Shown here one piece after another: positions 8,290 to 17,614 of a DNA stretch of 52,770 nucleotides. The DNA is from an uncultured Bacilli bacterium (GTDB lineage Bacteria > Bacillota_I > Bacilli_A > RF39 > UBA660): the NCBI GenBank assembly GCA_947631295.1, contig CANRKU010000007.1, positions 1 through 52,770 of the forward strand, in the 5' to 3' direction. Every line of letters starts with the position of its first letter. Within the stretch, counting starts at the first letter, position 1. The position numbers and the translations under genes are program-made. The notes under the pieces are model-generated. The model searched no databases. It had not been told where the DNA came from and saw only the letters and a list, made by a program, of their open reading frames with translations.

Positions 8290-8623
8290 ATCTAAAATTA
8301 CAACAAGAGCCACATTGAATTTCACTACACACATTTTCTTCACAGCATGAATAAGATGGTTGATAAGTATGTCTAAATACATGATGATTAACTATTTTAG
8401 TTCTCATTGGACAAATATGTGGAACTTCATGCATGATAGTACGATTAACAACTCTTTCTTGCATTGGTTCAATAATTGGACTTTGTACATTACCAGCCAT
8501 TTGAGGAGCCATACCTCCTATTTGTGTATTATCCATTTCAATGTTCATATCAACATCCATATTCTCTGCATTGAAAGTATTATTAACTTCGTTTTGTCTA
8601 TCATAACAACAATTTCTAAACAT
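8288..8623 (-). CDS. CotD-family spore coat protein
   Basis: This 111-residue protein has cysteine pairs at both ends (MFRNCCYD and SYSCCEENVCSEIQCGSCC). Its core is rich in His, Pro and Val (MHEVPHICPMRTKIVNHHVFRH), which resembles the CotD family of inner coat proteins. The middle is rich in Met and Asn. The cysteines would allow cross-linking in the coat. AGGAGG precedes the ATG. It stands alone between terminators, and mother-cell sigma control is expected but the promoter is not clear. Confidence 0.72.
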   Translation of the reverse strand: MFRNCCYDRQNEVNNTFNAENMDVDMNIEMDNTQIGGMAPQMAGNVQSPIIEPMQERVVNRTIMHEVPHICPMRTKIVNHHVFRHTYQPSYSCCEENVCSEIQCGSCCNFR

Positions 8624-8703
8624 AGTTTTCTTTCCTCCTATCTAGTTTATAGTATGAAAGATAAAAATGATGTAATAATTGATTGGCCTAATATAAAAAA
8701 AGA

Positions 8704-8728
8704 AAACTATTAGATTACCTAATAGTTT
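8704..8728 (-). terminator. Intrinsic terminator of ffh
   Basis: AAACTATTAG pairs with CTAATAGTTT over 10 bp, and the minus strand continues TTTCTTTTTTT. Confidence 0.75.
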
Positions 8729-8767
8729 CATATATATTGCTAAGAAAATACACAGAATTATTATTTT

Positions 8768-10075
8768 TTAAAAGGGCATCTTAAAGTTACCAGTTGTCAT
8801 CTGCTTCATCATTTTTTTCATCTCATCAAATTGCATTAAAAGTTTATTAACTTCTTGAACAGAAAGACCACAACCCTTAGCAATTCTATTTTTACGACTA
8901 GCTTTAATAATATCTGGATTTCTTCTCTCTTTTGGTGTCATCGATAAAATAATTGCTTCTACATGCGCTATTTGTTTAGGATCAATATTAACATTCGTTA
9001 ATCCCATTTTTTTAGCACCAGGTAACATTTTAATTAAATTTTCTAGTGGACCTAATTTTTTAATTTGCTTCATTTGTTTTAAAAAATCTTCCAAATCAAA
9101 TTTACCAGATTGCATTTTTTTAGCAGTGTTCATTGCCTCTTCTTCATCGATAACTTCAGTTGCTTTTTCAACTAAAGAAATAATATCGCCCATTCCTAAA
9201 ATTCTTCCTGCCATTCTTTCTGGATCAAAACTTTCAAGGCCATCTAATTTTTCACTGACACCAATAAACTTGATTGGTACATTCGTTAAATGCCTAACTG
9301 ATAACGCAACACCACCTCTTGTATCACCATCTAATTTAGTTAAAATAACACCTGTCAAAGACAAACAATTATGAAAACCTTGGATAACATGAATGGCATC
9401 TTGCCCCATCATAGAATCGATTACTAATAATATTTCTTGTGGTTTAATTTCTTGATTGATATTTTGTAACTCTTCCATTAGCTCTGAATCAATATGAAGT
9501 CTACCAGCTGTATCAATTAGCACATAATCATATTGATTTTCTTTAGCATAGATAATAGCATTTTTGCTAATTTCAACAGGATCTTTCTTTCCCTCTTCAT
9601 ATACTTCAATGCCAAGTTGCTTTCCAATCTGTTTTAATTGATCAATGGCAGCTGGTCGATAAACATCACAAGCAACCAATAATGGCTTTTTACTATGTTT
9701 TTTTCTTAAAAAGTTTGCTAATTTCCCAATAGTTGTAGTTTTACCAGAACCCTGAAGCCCTACTAACATTAAGATAGCAGGATTTCCATTCATATTTAAA
9801 GGAGTACTTTCTCCACCTAATAAATCCGTCAATTCATCCTTTACGATTTTGACAAACAAATCTCCTGGTTTAATACTTTTCTGTACCTCTTCTCCAAGGG
9901 CTTTTTCTTTTACTGTATTGGTAAACTCTTTCACAACTTGATAATTAACATCTGCTTCTAGTAAAGCAAGACGAATCTCTCTCATCATATCTGAAATATT
10001 ATCTTCAGTAATTTTTCCATAACCTTTTATCTTATGAAGAACATTTTGAAGTCTATCCCCTAATGATTCAAACAT
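8768..10075 (-). CDS. ffh: Signal recognition particle protein Ffh (SRP54)
   Basis: A 435-residue GTPase with the SRP layout: N domain (1-90), G domain with P-loop GLQGSGKTTTIGKLA, DTAGRLH and TKLDGDTRGG, and a Met-rich M domain at the C-terminus ending TTGNFKMPF. It binds signal peptides and the 4.5S/scRNA and delivers nascent chains to FtsY. It lies downstream of ftsY-ylxM and two HerA genes, but a terminator ends the latter at 10123-10144. TATAAT on the minus strand at 10101-10106 suggests its own promoter. Confidence 0.95.
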   Translation of the reverse strand: MFESLGDRLQNVLHKIKGYGKITEDNISDMMREIRLALLEADVNYQVVKEFTNTVKEKALGEEVQKSIKPGDLFVKIVKDELTDLLGGESTPLNMNGNPAILMLVGLQGSGKTTTIGKLANFLRKKHSKKPLLVACDVYRPAAIDQLKQIGKQLGIEVYEEGKKDPVEISKNAIIYAKENQYDYVLIDTAGRLHIDSELMEELQNINQEIKPQEILLVIDSMMGQDAIHVIQGFHNCLSLTGVILTKLDGDTRGGVALSVRHLTNVPIKFIGVSEKLDGLESFDPERMAGRILGMGDIISLVEKATEVIDEEEAMNTAKKMQSGKFDLEDFLKQMKQIKKLGPLENLIKMLPGAKKMGLTNVNIDPKQIAHVEAIILSMTPKERRNPDIIKASRKNRIAKGCGLSVQEVNKLLMQFDEMKKMMKQMTTGNFKMPF

Positions 10076-10122
10076 ATTATCCCTCCCATAAACTATAAAT
10101 ATTATAACTAATCTAAAAGAAA

Positions 10123-10144
10123 AAAACTAGTACTAACTAGTTTT
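10123..10144 (-). terminator. Terminator between the second HerA gene and ffh
   Basis: AAAACTAGT pairs with ACTAGTTTT, overlapping the HerA stop. On the minus strand it runs into seven T and then, within about 20 bp, TATAAT (10101-10106), the probable -10 of ffh. Terminator and promoter are thus packed back to back. Confidence 0.75.
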
Positions 10145-11897
10145 AATTACTTGTCCATTTTTCTACTACATCACAACTACTACTTTGTGGCATAGGATTA
10201 GGCATTTCCAATTTTGCTATTAAAGGAATTTTAAATCCTGTTCCAAATACCAAACAATTTCCTACTTGTAATGATTTCTGTTTTTCAATTGTATCTTCTG
10301 TAATATTAGGAATCATCTTCGTAATATATTCAATATCTCTAGGATGACTCATTTTAAAAATAATAAAGTTAGAACATTGAGAAATTACTGTCTCTGATAA
10401 ATCAACAGGCCTTTGACTAATTAAAGACATAATAACACCGTATTTTCTTCCTTCCTTAGCAACTCTATCAAAAATATTATACCCAAATAAAAATTCATCT
10501 TGATCTCTTTGAACATATCGATGAGCTTCCTCTAGTAAAATATTAAATGGAATACTACCTCTTTCTAATTTTTTCGAAAGTTCAAATAATAATCTAGTAA
10601 ATATTTTAACAATACTTTTAGCAAAACTATCATCTACATCTTCCAAATTAATATTCACAATTTGATATTTTTTTCCATCTTTAATAATTAGATTACTAAT
10701 AAATTGATCTAATCGCACAAACTCTTTGCAATCAAAAAATTTTTTATTTGGTCCAATTACTAATTCATGTAATTTTACTCTTAACGTAATAGCATCTGCA
10801 TACACATTTTCATTACGAAGCCATCCTTCACTAATTAAAGCAAAATTTAAAGCCTTTTCTAAATCATCCAAAGTAAAGTAACAAACTTTATCTGGTTCAT
10901 ACTGATTCAATTCTGGTTTAATAAATTTATTTACATATTCCGTAAGTAAAACTCTTTCTGAAAAGTTATCACTAGAATCAATTAAGAAACAATCTTGTAA
11001 TCTTCTAGTATATCCTATTCCCTGCACAGTAGAATTTAAATTAAATGCTTCTGTAGAACAAGTATTAAATATAGAAAAAATCTCATCTCTTTTACTAGCA
11101 GAACTTTGATTAGAATAAAGAATAGTCATAATAGCATTAGCAATTAAATGATTTTGATAGTCAATTGCTGAACTATCAGATTGAGAAAATATTTTCACTA
11201 ACTTTAATGTCTTCTCAATAATAGAAAGTTGAGTATGCGTAGTAGCTGATAATAATAAAGCCATATCTTCTACATTTAATAACCAAATAGGAATAGATAA
11301 TAATTCCCCTTCTTGTGCATGGTGAATATTCGTTGTAATAAAACGATAATGATAATTAGGATTTACCTCATTAATTTTCGAAAAAGCAGAATAATATTCT
11401 CCAGATGAATCAAAAATAAAGAAATTAGAACGATATGGAATAAAATCAGGACGGCTAAAAATATTTTGAATAATTCTGGCAATCCCACAACTTTTACCGC
11501 TTCCAGTATTACCAATAATTCCAATATGCTTACTAAATAACTCATTCATATCAACATATATATTTTTAGAATTATAAAAGGGACTTATTCCTAATAATAA
11601 ATTTCCTTTTCTTTCTTCTCCAACAATATAAGATAGTTCACTATCATTTAAAGAACGAACTTTAGCATCTAAATTCGGTTTTCTTAAAATACCTCCGATA
11701 AATTTACCATGAACAAGTTCTCCTAACATCTTAGCACGTACAAAATCAGGATGCATATCTTTAATTTCTGCTAAGATACTTTTATCCTTATCTTCTAAAA
11801 CAATAGGCATATTCATAATATCACTTTGTATCATCATATTAGCAGCTAGTTTAATATCAACATCAGTATCCCCTATATGAATAATTTCTTGAAACAT
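10143..11897 (-). CDS. HerA-type DNA-translocase-like ATPase (second copy)
   Basis: A 584-residue HerA/FtsK-superfamily protein. The N-terminus is a beta-rich HAS-barrel-like domain (to about 105), followed by the P-loop GNTGSGKSCG. Walker B with the paired acid is NILLEEAHRYV, and the sensor region reads MSLISQRPVDLSETVISQCSNF. HerA proteins form hexameric rings that move DNA, often with the nuclease NurA or an effector; neither is seen here. The start at 11897 was chosen because AAGGAGG precedes it and it matches the start of the paralogue, whose stop is one base upstream. The two HerA proteins align along their whole length. Confidence 0.85.
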   Translation of the reverse strand: MFQEIIHIGDTDVDIKLAANMMIQSDIMNMPIVLEDKDKSILAEIKDMHPDFVRAKMLGELVHGKFIGGILRKPNLDAKVRSLNDSELSYIVGEERKGNLLLGISPFYNSKNIYVDMNELFSKHIGIIGNTGSGKSCGIARIIQNIFSRPDFIPYRSNFFIFDSSGEYYSAFSKINEVNPNYHYRFITTNIHHAQEGELLSIPIWLLNVEDMALLLSATTHTQLSIIEKTLKLVKIFSQSDSSAIDYQNHLIANAIMTILYSNQSSASKRDEIFSIFNTCSTEAFNLNSTVQGIGYTRRLQDCFLIDSSDNFSERVLLTEYVNKFIKPELNQYEPDKVCYFTLDDLEKALNFALISEGWLRNENVYADAITLRVKLHELVIGPNKKFFDCKEFVRLDQFISNLIIKDGKKYQIVNINLEDVDDSFAKSIVKIFTRLLFELSKKLERGSIPFNILLEEAHRYVQRDQDEFLFGYNIFDRVAKEGRKYGVIMSLISQRPVDLSETVISQCSNFIIFKMSHPRDIEYITKMIPNITEDTIEKQKSLQVGNCLVFGTGFKIPLIAKLEMPNPMPQSSSCDVVEKWTSN

Positions 11898-11898
11898 A

Positions 11899-13671
11899 TT
11901 ATTTTTCCTCCTTATATGTCCATCTTGCATAGACATCTGCATTTGAACTAAGTGGCATTGGATTAGGAAGTTCCATTTTAATAATCATTGGAACTTTAAA
12001 TGCGTGTCCAAATCCAACACAATTACCTACTTGTAGTACTTTTTGTTTATCAACAATTTCCGAATTAATATTTGGTACCATTTTTTTAATATATTCTACA
12101 TCTCTAGGATGATTTAATTTAAAAATTAAAAAATTAGAACATTGAGAAATAACAGTTTCACTAATTTCAACCGGTCTTTGACTAATCAAAGTAAGCATCA
12201 CTCCATATTTTCTTCCTTCTTTCGAGATACGATCAAAAATATTATAACCCAGCAAGTAATTATCAATATCATTATTTTGAATATAACGATGTGCCTCTTC
12301 AATAATAATATTAAAAGGGATTGAAGCACGTGGTTCTAATTTTTTCGCAAAATCAAACACAATCTTAGAAAATATCTTAGTAAGAACTTTAGCAAAATTA
12401 TCATCAACATCTTCTAAATTAAAATTGATAACTTGATATTTTCTACCATTATTATCAAATAACATATCATAAAGATATTTTCTTTTATCAATAAATTTAT
12501 CAAGTCGGAAAAACCTAGAATAACCACTAAGAATAAGAGTATGCAATTTTACTTTTAAAGTTAAACTATCTCCATAAGTTTGTTCATTTTTTAACCAGCC
12601 TTCGCTAATGAGAGTAAAGTTAAGAGCAATTTCTAAATCTTCTAAAGTAAAATAATTAATCTGGTTAAATTTCATCTGATCAAATTCTTTATGAATATGT
12701 TCTGTAATATAGCGTGTAATTAGTACTGCTTCCGCAAAATCACCATCTGTTTCAATTTCAAAACATTCACGAAATCTTCTACTATATCCAACTCCCATAA
12801 TTTCTGTATCTAAATTAAAATTAGGAGTAGAACAAGTAGATAAAATACTAAAAATATCATCTCTTTTTTTAGCACTTGTACTATTAGAATATAAAATAGT
12901 CATAATTGCTTTAGCAATCAAATGATCTTTATAAGCTTCAACATTAACATCAGGAGATTGAAAAATGTGAACAAGTTGTAACATCCTTTCAATAATAGGA
13001 ATCTGAGTAGGACTAGTAGCTGATAACAATAATGCAAAATCATCAATAGTAAGAAGCCATAGAGGAATTTTTAATACTTCTTCATCATCTTTAATCTCTT
13101 CGCTAGTAGAATATAAATTATAGCGATAATTTGGATCAATAGAATTAATATTGGATAAAGCATTGCGATATTCGCCAGTGGAATCAAAAATAATAAAATT
13201 AGCATTATAAGGTAAAAATCCTGGACAATTAAAAACATTCTGTAATAGTCTTGCTACTCCACAACTTTTACCACTACCAGTATTTCCCATAATACATAAG
13301 TGAAAACTAAATAAATCATTCACATTTACACGAATAGGATAATCATGATATAAAGGACTTGTTCCTAATAATATAGTTTCTTTTCCTTCTTTCATAACAA
13401 GCATCGCAAATTCATCACGTGTAATAATCCTAACACTAGAATTAATTTTAGGTTTTCGAATAATACCAGTAAAAAATTGATTATTAACTACTTCTCCTAA
13501 AAATCTAGTAGTAATAATATCCTCACTAATACTATCTATTTCTGCTAATACTTTTTTTTCATCATCTTCAAATAAAACATGTAAATTCATTAAATCTTCT
13601 ACTATCGTATTAAGATTATGAATATGTACTCTAGCCTCACTATCTGATATATAAATTATTCTATCAAACAT
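11899..13671 (-). CDS. HerA-type DNA-translocase-like ATPase (first copy)
   Basis: A 590-residue paralogue of the next gene. The HAS-barrel-like N-domain (1-105) is followed by the P-loop GNTGSGKSCG (129-138), Walker B IIIEEAHRYI (about 455-464) and LTLISQRPVEISETVISQ. Catalytic residues look intact in both copies, so a mixed hexamer or a tandem duplication with divided roles is possible. It sits 16 bp downstream of ylxM within the ftsY operon, an odd place for a DNA translocase. No nuclease, SIR2 or other defence partner is adjacent. Confidence 0.85.
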   Translation of the reverse strand: MFDRIIYISDSEARVHIHNLNTIVEDLMNLHVLFEDDEKKVLAEIDSISEDIITTRFLGEVVNNQFFTGIIRKPKINSSVRIITRDEFAMLVMKEGKETILLGTSPLYHDYPIRVNVNDLFSFHLCIMGNTGSGKSCGVARLLQNVFNCPGFLPYNANFIIFDSTGEYRNALSNINSIDPNYRYNLYSTSEEIKDDEEVLKIPLWLLTIDDFALLLSATSPTQIPIIERMLQLVHIFQSPDVNVEAYKDHLIAKAIMTILYSNSTSAKKRDDIFSILSTCSTPNFNLDTEIMGVGYSRRFRECFEIETDGDFAEAVLITRYITEHIHKEFDQMKFNQINYFTLEDLEIALNFTLISEGWLKNEQTYGDSLTLKVKLHTLILSGYSRFFRLDKFIDKRKYLYDMLFDNNGRKYQVINFNLEDVDDNFAKVLTKIFSKIVFDFAKKLEPRASIPFNIIIEEAHRYIQNNDIDNYLLGYNIFDRISKEGRKYGVMLTLISQRPVEISETVISQCSNFLIFKLNHPRDVEYIKKMVPNINSEIVDKQKVLQVGNCVGFGHAFKVPMIIKMELPNPMPLSSNADVYARWTYKEEK

Positions 13672-13687
13672 AATACCCCTTCACCTC

Positions 13688-13978
13688 TTAAATTAGTTCT
13701 TCTATTCTTTTTTTAACATCTGGATCGATTCCCGATATTAATTTTTTTATTTTTAATGATTTCTCATACAAACCTAAAGATTCCTCATAAAAGTATAATA
13801 ATTCTTCCACGTTTTTAATTTGCCCATGAACGGCATTTCTACTAACGTTTTTATTAAAAGCAATTTCTGATAAAGAATAATCATGAAAATAGTAATCCTC
13901 ATAATATTCTCGCTGTTTTTCTGTCAGCAATAAATAATAATAATCATATAAATTATTTAAATATATTTTCTTATCCAT
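13688..13978 (-). CDS. ylxM: YlxM-family helix-turn-helix protein (SRP operon)
   Basis: A 96-residue protein with a sigma-70 region-4-like helix-turn-helix: LLTEKQREYYEDYYFHDYS, LSEIAFNKNVSRNAVHGQIK. This matches YlxM, encoded next to ffh or ftsY across Firmicutes and reported in streptococci to modulate the SRP. It starts seven bases after the ftsY stop, so the two are co-transcribed. Confidence 0.88.
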   Translation of the reverse strand: MDKKIYLNNLYDYYYLLLTEKQREYYEDYYFHDYSLSEIAFNKNVSRNAVHGQIKNVEELLYFYEESLGLYEKSLKIKKLISGIDPDVKKRIEELI

Positions 13979-13985
13979 TTCTCAC

Positions 13986-15029
13986 CTACATCATATCTTT
14001 AAAGAGTCCATATATATATGTTTCAATATCAAAGGCTTGTAAATCTTCTTTAGACTCACCCAAACCAATATATTTAACAGGAATATTTACTTCTTCTTTA
14101 ATAGCTAAAACAATACCACCTTTAGCAGTACCATCTAGTTTTGTTAAAACAATTCCCGTAATATTTGTAATTTCTTTAAAACTTTTCGCTTGACTAATTC
14201 CATTCTGTCCGGTAGTAGCATCAATAATTAACAGTGTTTCATGTGGAGCATTAGGAATTTGTGTTCCTATCACACGATTGATTTTTTCTAGCTCTTTCAT
14301 TAAATTCACTTTATTTTGAAGTCTACCAGCAGTATCAATAAATACGACATCATAATTTTCATGTTTAGCTTTTTCTAAGCCATCAAAAATTACACTTGAT
14401 GGATCAACACCCTCTTCTTTACCAACAAAGCCAACATCAATTTTACGAGCCCATTCTTCTAATTGTTTCGTGGCCCCAGCTCGAAAGGTATCACCAGCAA
14501 TTAATAATACCTTTTTTCCTTCTTCTTTCATTTTCCATGCAAGTTTACCAATTGTCGTGGTTTTTCCCACCCCATTTACTCCTACAAACAAAATAACCGT
14601 AGGTCCTTCACTACTATAATGAATTTTACTTTCTAAAATATTATCATCTACATAAATAATAAATAATTCATCAACAATAATCTCTTTTAATAAATTAGGA
14701 TCTTCTATTTTTTCATGTCTCACACGCTCTTTCAAACGATCCATAAATTTCATCACTGTATTTACACCAATATCTGCCATAATTAAAATTTCTTCTAATT
14801 CATCAAAATATTCTTCATTAATTTTACTATATCTAGAAGTTAAAGAGATTAAATTAGAAACAAATCCTTTTCTACTTTTAGTTAATCCTTTTTCATAAAT
14901 CTTAACTGATTTTCCACTTTCAGGAATAGATTCTTGTGTTAATTGACTTTCCTGGATCGTAACCTCAGTTTGTTTTTCTTCTTCTATTTCTTTTGAAAAA
15001 ATATTTTTAATTTTATTAAATAGTCCCAT
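13986..15029 (-). CDS. ftsY: SRP receptor FtsY
   Basis: A 347-residue SRP GTPase with an acidic N-terminal A region (1-45), an N domain and a G domain holding GVNGVGKTTTIGKLAW, DTAGRLQNKVNLM and TKLDGTAKGG. It docks the SRP-ribosome complex at the membrane. It heads ftsY-ylxM-herA-herA. TATAAT on the minus strand just upstream (about 15053-15058) follows directly on the terminator of the repeat gene. Confidence 0.95.
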   Translation of the reverse strand: MGLFNKIKNIFSKEIEEEKQTEVTIQESQLTQESIPESGKSVKIYEKGLTKSRKGFVSNLISLTSRYSKINEEYFDELEEILIMADIGVNTVMKFMDRLKERVRHEKIEDPNLLKEIIVDELFIIYVDDNILESKIHYSSEGPTVILFVGVNGVGKTTTIGKLAWKMKEEGKKVLLIAGDTFRAGATKQLEEWARKIDVGFVGKEEGVDPSSVIFDGLEKAKHENYDVVFIDTAGRLQNKVNLMKELEKINRVIGTQIPNAPHETLLIIDATTGQNGISQAKSFKEITNITGIVLTKLDGTAKGGIVLAIKEEVNIPVKYIGLGESKEDLQAFDIETYIYGLFKDMM

Positions 15030-15065
15030 AAATCCTCCTGTATCATAAGATGATTATATCAAAAA

Positions 15066-15088
15066 AAAAGACTATTTCCTAGTCTTTT
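15066..15088 (-). terminator. Terminator of the 16-repeat gene
   Basis: AAAAGACTA (15066-15074) pairs with TAGTCTTTT (15080-15088), and the minus strand continues with nine T and then GATATAAT, the likely ftsY -10. Confidence 0.8.
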
Positions 15089-15100
15089 AACTTGAAATAT

Positions 15101-17575
15101 TTACTTTTTTAAGTACCTACTCTTACCAATATCCAATAGATAATTGCTACTAGATATTTTCTCTCTAATAGTTATCATTTTTTCTTGAATTTCTTGTTCT
15201 GTTAAATTCCATTCTTCTTTTAATAATTGAATATAGTCTACCCCTAATTCTATATATTGAGACATTTTCTCTAAAAAAGATTGTTCCTCTTCTGTTAAAA
15301 AGGAATAATTTTGTACAAAATCATTTTGATAACAATCTAGACTACTATATTTTTGCGTGTTACTTATTTTTTCATACTCTACATACTTTTTATTTGAAAT
15401 CAATGAATAGCAGTATTTCATTAGATATGTATATAACACTTTTCTTAACTCTTCTTCGGAAGTTGTGTTAATCAATAGATGACCACATCGATTGATTAAA
15501 GTATCTAATACATAATCATACAAATCTGAATAATCTATATTTAAATTATTATATTTTTTAATAAAAGCTTTAGTAACCATTTCTGTAATTTCTATCATTA
15601 GTGTTTGGTTTTCTTGTAGTTGTTCCTTAGTACAAGAAATATAATCTCCAATCCAAACAAAACCCTTTTGCTTAAGTATTTCTTTCAAATTAATACTTTT
15701 TCCCATAATATTTTCTAATAATTGATTGGTATCTATTTTTAAAATTTGAGATAATTCTATTATTTGTTCTTGATTATAGATTTTATTATAATGATTGGTT
15801 ATTTTTAAATAGATTCTAACATTCATCCAAAATTCTTCTTCTGTTAAATGTTTATGATCATGTTCTAAAATAGATTTTACTTTAGAATAAGAAAGTAAAA
15901 AATGGGAAAATGGAGAAAATAATTTTAAATCAATATGATGTTTTTCTAATAAACATAAAATATTTTTTATTTCTTGACTGTTTCCTCTTACTAATATAGT
16001 TGGACAAACATTGATTAATCCTAATAAATATTTACTTTCCAATAAGGTTAAGATTTTTTCTATCTCTTGAACTTTCCCTTGTGCTAATATGGATGGACAA
16101 GTTTTTACTAATTCTAATAAACCTTTACTTTCTAATAATTTTAAAATTTTTTCTATCTCTTGACTGTTTCCTTGTGCTAATATGGTTGAGCAAGTTCTCA
16201 ATAATCCTAATAAACCTTTACTTTCTAATAATTTTAAAATTTTTTCTATTTCTTGACTTTTTCCATGTGCTAATATGGATGGACAAGTTTTCAATAATCC
16301 CAATAAATCTTTACTTTCTAATAAGGTTAAAATTTTTCCTATTTCTTGAACTTTTCCTTTTGCTAATATGGTTGGGCAAGTTTTCAATAATTCTAATAAA
16401 TCTTTACTTTCTAATAAGATTAAATTTTTTCCTATTTTTTGAGCTTTCCCTTTTGCTAATATGGATGGACAAGTTTTTACTAATCCTAATAAACCTTTAC
16501 TTTCTAATAAGGTTAAAATTTTTCCTATTTCTTGACTTTTACCTTCGGCTAATATAGTAGGACAAGTTTCTGCTAATTCTAATAAATTATTATCTCCTAG
16601 TAAATTTAAAAGGTTCCCTATTTCTTGAGCTTTCCCTTTTGCTAATATGGATGGACAAGTTTTTACTAATCCTAATATACCTTTACTTTCTAATAAGATT
16701 AAAATTTTTTCTATTTCTTGAGCTTTCCCTTTTGCTAATATGATTGAGCAAGTGTTCACTAATCCTAATAAACCTTTACTTTCTAATAAGGTTAAAATTT
16801 TTTCTATTTCTTGACTTTTCCCTTGTGCTAATATGGTTGGACAAGTTTTTACTAATTCTAATAAACCTTTACTTTCTAATAAGGTTAAGATTTTTTCTAT
16901 TTCTTGAGCTTTTCCTGTTGCTAATATGGTTGGACAAATGTTTACTAATTTTAATAAATTTTTGCTTTCTAATAAATTTAAAAGGTTCCCTATTTCTTGA
17001 ACTTTCCCTTGTGCTAATATCGTAGGACAAGTTTTTACTAATCCTAATAAACCTTTACTTTCTAATAAACTTAAAATTTTTTCTATCTCTTGACTTTTTC
17101 CATGTGCTAATATATATGGACATATATTTACTAATCCTAATAAATCTTTATTCTCTAATAAACTTAAAATATTTTTGATTTCTAGGCTTTTTCCTTCTGC
17201 TAATATGGAAGGACAAGTTTTTACTAATCCTAAAAATTCCTTACTTTCTAATAAGGTTAAGATTTTTTCTATCTCTTGAGCTTTCCCCTTTGCTAATATA
17301 TATGGACATATATTTACTAATCCTAATAAATTCTTATCTTCTAATAGGCTTAAAATAATTTTTATTTCCTGGCTTTTTCCAAAAGCTAATATAGAAGGAC
17401 ATAGTAAAACTAAATTTAATAATTCATATTTTTTAAGTATTTTTAATATTTTTTCAATATTAATAATATTTCCTTGTTTACATAAAGTATTGATTTTTTT
17501 ATTTAGGAAGAAATCAACTTGTTCTAGACTTAAATAATTTTGTAGTACATCTTTTAATTCTAATCTATTTACCAT
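15101..17575 (-). CDS. Large alpha-solenoid protein of sixteen 31-residue repeats
   Basis: An 824-residue protein in three parts. Residues 1-35 are a helical cap (MVNRLELKDVLQNYLSLEQV). Residues 36 to about 531 hold 16 tandem repeats of exactly 31 residues, each with helix QEIEKILTLLESKG, then LLGLVKTCPSILA, one variable residue, and Gly-Lys. Past about 531 lies a unique 290-residue helical domain ending LDIGKSRYLKK. No signal peptide or membrane helix is seen, so it is probably cytoplasmic. Two-helix repeats with this pattern should stack into a superhelix. They resemble mTERF and TALE-type nucleic-acid-binding repeats in layout but match neither in length (31 versus about 30-35), so the function is unknown. 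The near-identical neighbour has 21 repeats. Confidence 0.8.
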   Translation of the reverse strand: MVNRLELKDVLQNYLSLEQVDFFLNKKINTLCKQGNIINIEKILKILKKYELLNLVLLCPSILAFGKSQEIKIILSLLEDKNLLGLVNICPYILAKGKAQEIEKILTLLESKEFLGLVKTCPSILAEGKSLEIKNILSLLENKDLLGLVNICPYILAHGKSQEIEKILSLLESKGLLGLVKTCPTILAQGKVQEIGNLLNLLESKNLLKLVNICPTILATGKAQEIEKILTLLESKGLLELVKTCPTILAQGKSQEIEKILTLLESKGLLGLVNTCSIILAKGKAQEIEKILILLESKGILGLVKTCPSILAKGKAQEIGNLLNLLGDNNLLELAETCPTILAEGKSQEIGKILTLLESKGLLGLVKTCPSILAKGKAQKIGKNLILLESKDLLELLKTCPTILAKGKVQEIGKILTLLESKDLLGLLKTCPSILAHGKSQEIEKILKLLESKGLLGLLRTCSTILAQGNSQEIEKILKLLESKGLLELVKTCPSILAQGKVQEIEKILTLLESKYLLGLINVCPTILVRGNSQEIKNILCLLEKHHIDLKLFSPFSHFLLSYSKVKSILEHDHKHLTEEEFWMNVRIYLKITNHYNKIYNQEQIIELSQILKIDTNQLLENIMGKSINLKEILKQKGFVWIGDYISCTKEQLQENQTLMIEITEMVTKAFIKKYNNLNIDYSDLYDYVLDTLINRCGHLLINTTSEEELRKVLYTYLMKYCYSLISNKKYVEYEKISNTQKYSSLDCYQNDFVQNYSFLTEEEQSFLEKMSQYIELGVDYIQLLKEEWNLTEQEIQEKMITIREKISSSNYLLDIGKSRYLKK
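15983..17470 (-). repeat. Tandem array of sixteen 93-bp coding repeats
   Basis: The unit is 93 bp and keeps frame throughout; the Cys-Pro (or Cys-Ser) mark recurs every 31 codons from residue 59 to 524. Units differ by scattered substitutions and never by indels. Confidence 0.9.
16548..16930 (-). repeat. 383-bp block identical to 19269-19651 in the neighbouring gene
   Basis: Line-by-line comparison shows no difference across the block at a fixed offset of 2721 bp. It covers just over four repeats (units 7-10 here, 10-13 in the other gene). The C-terminal coding ends of the two genes differ at several percent of positions, so this block was probably homogenised later. Confidence 0.85.
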
Positions 17576-17614
17576 AATTGCATTTCCTCCTTTCTGATTG
17601 GGATATTATTTTAT

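Noticed and set aside
10143-13671. HerA pair as an anti-phage defence system
   Set aside because: No SIR2, DUF4297, NurA or other effector is adjacent, and the pair lies in a housekeeping operon.
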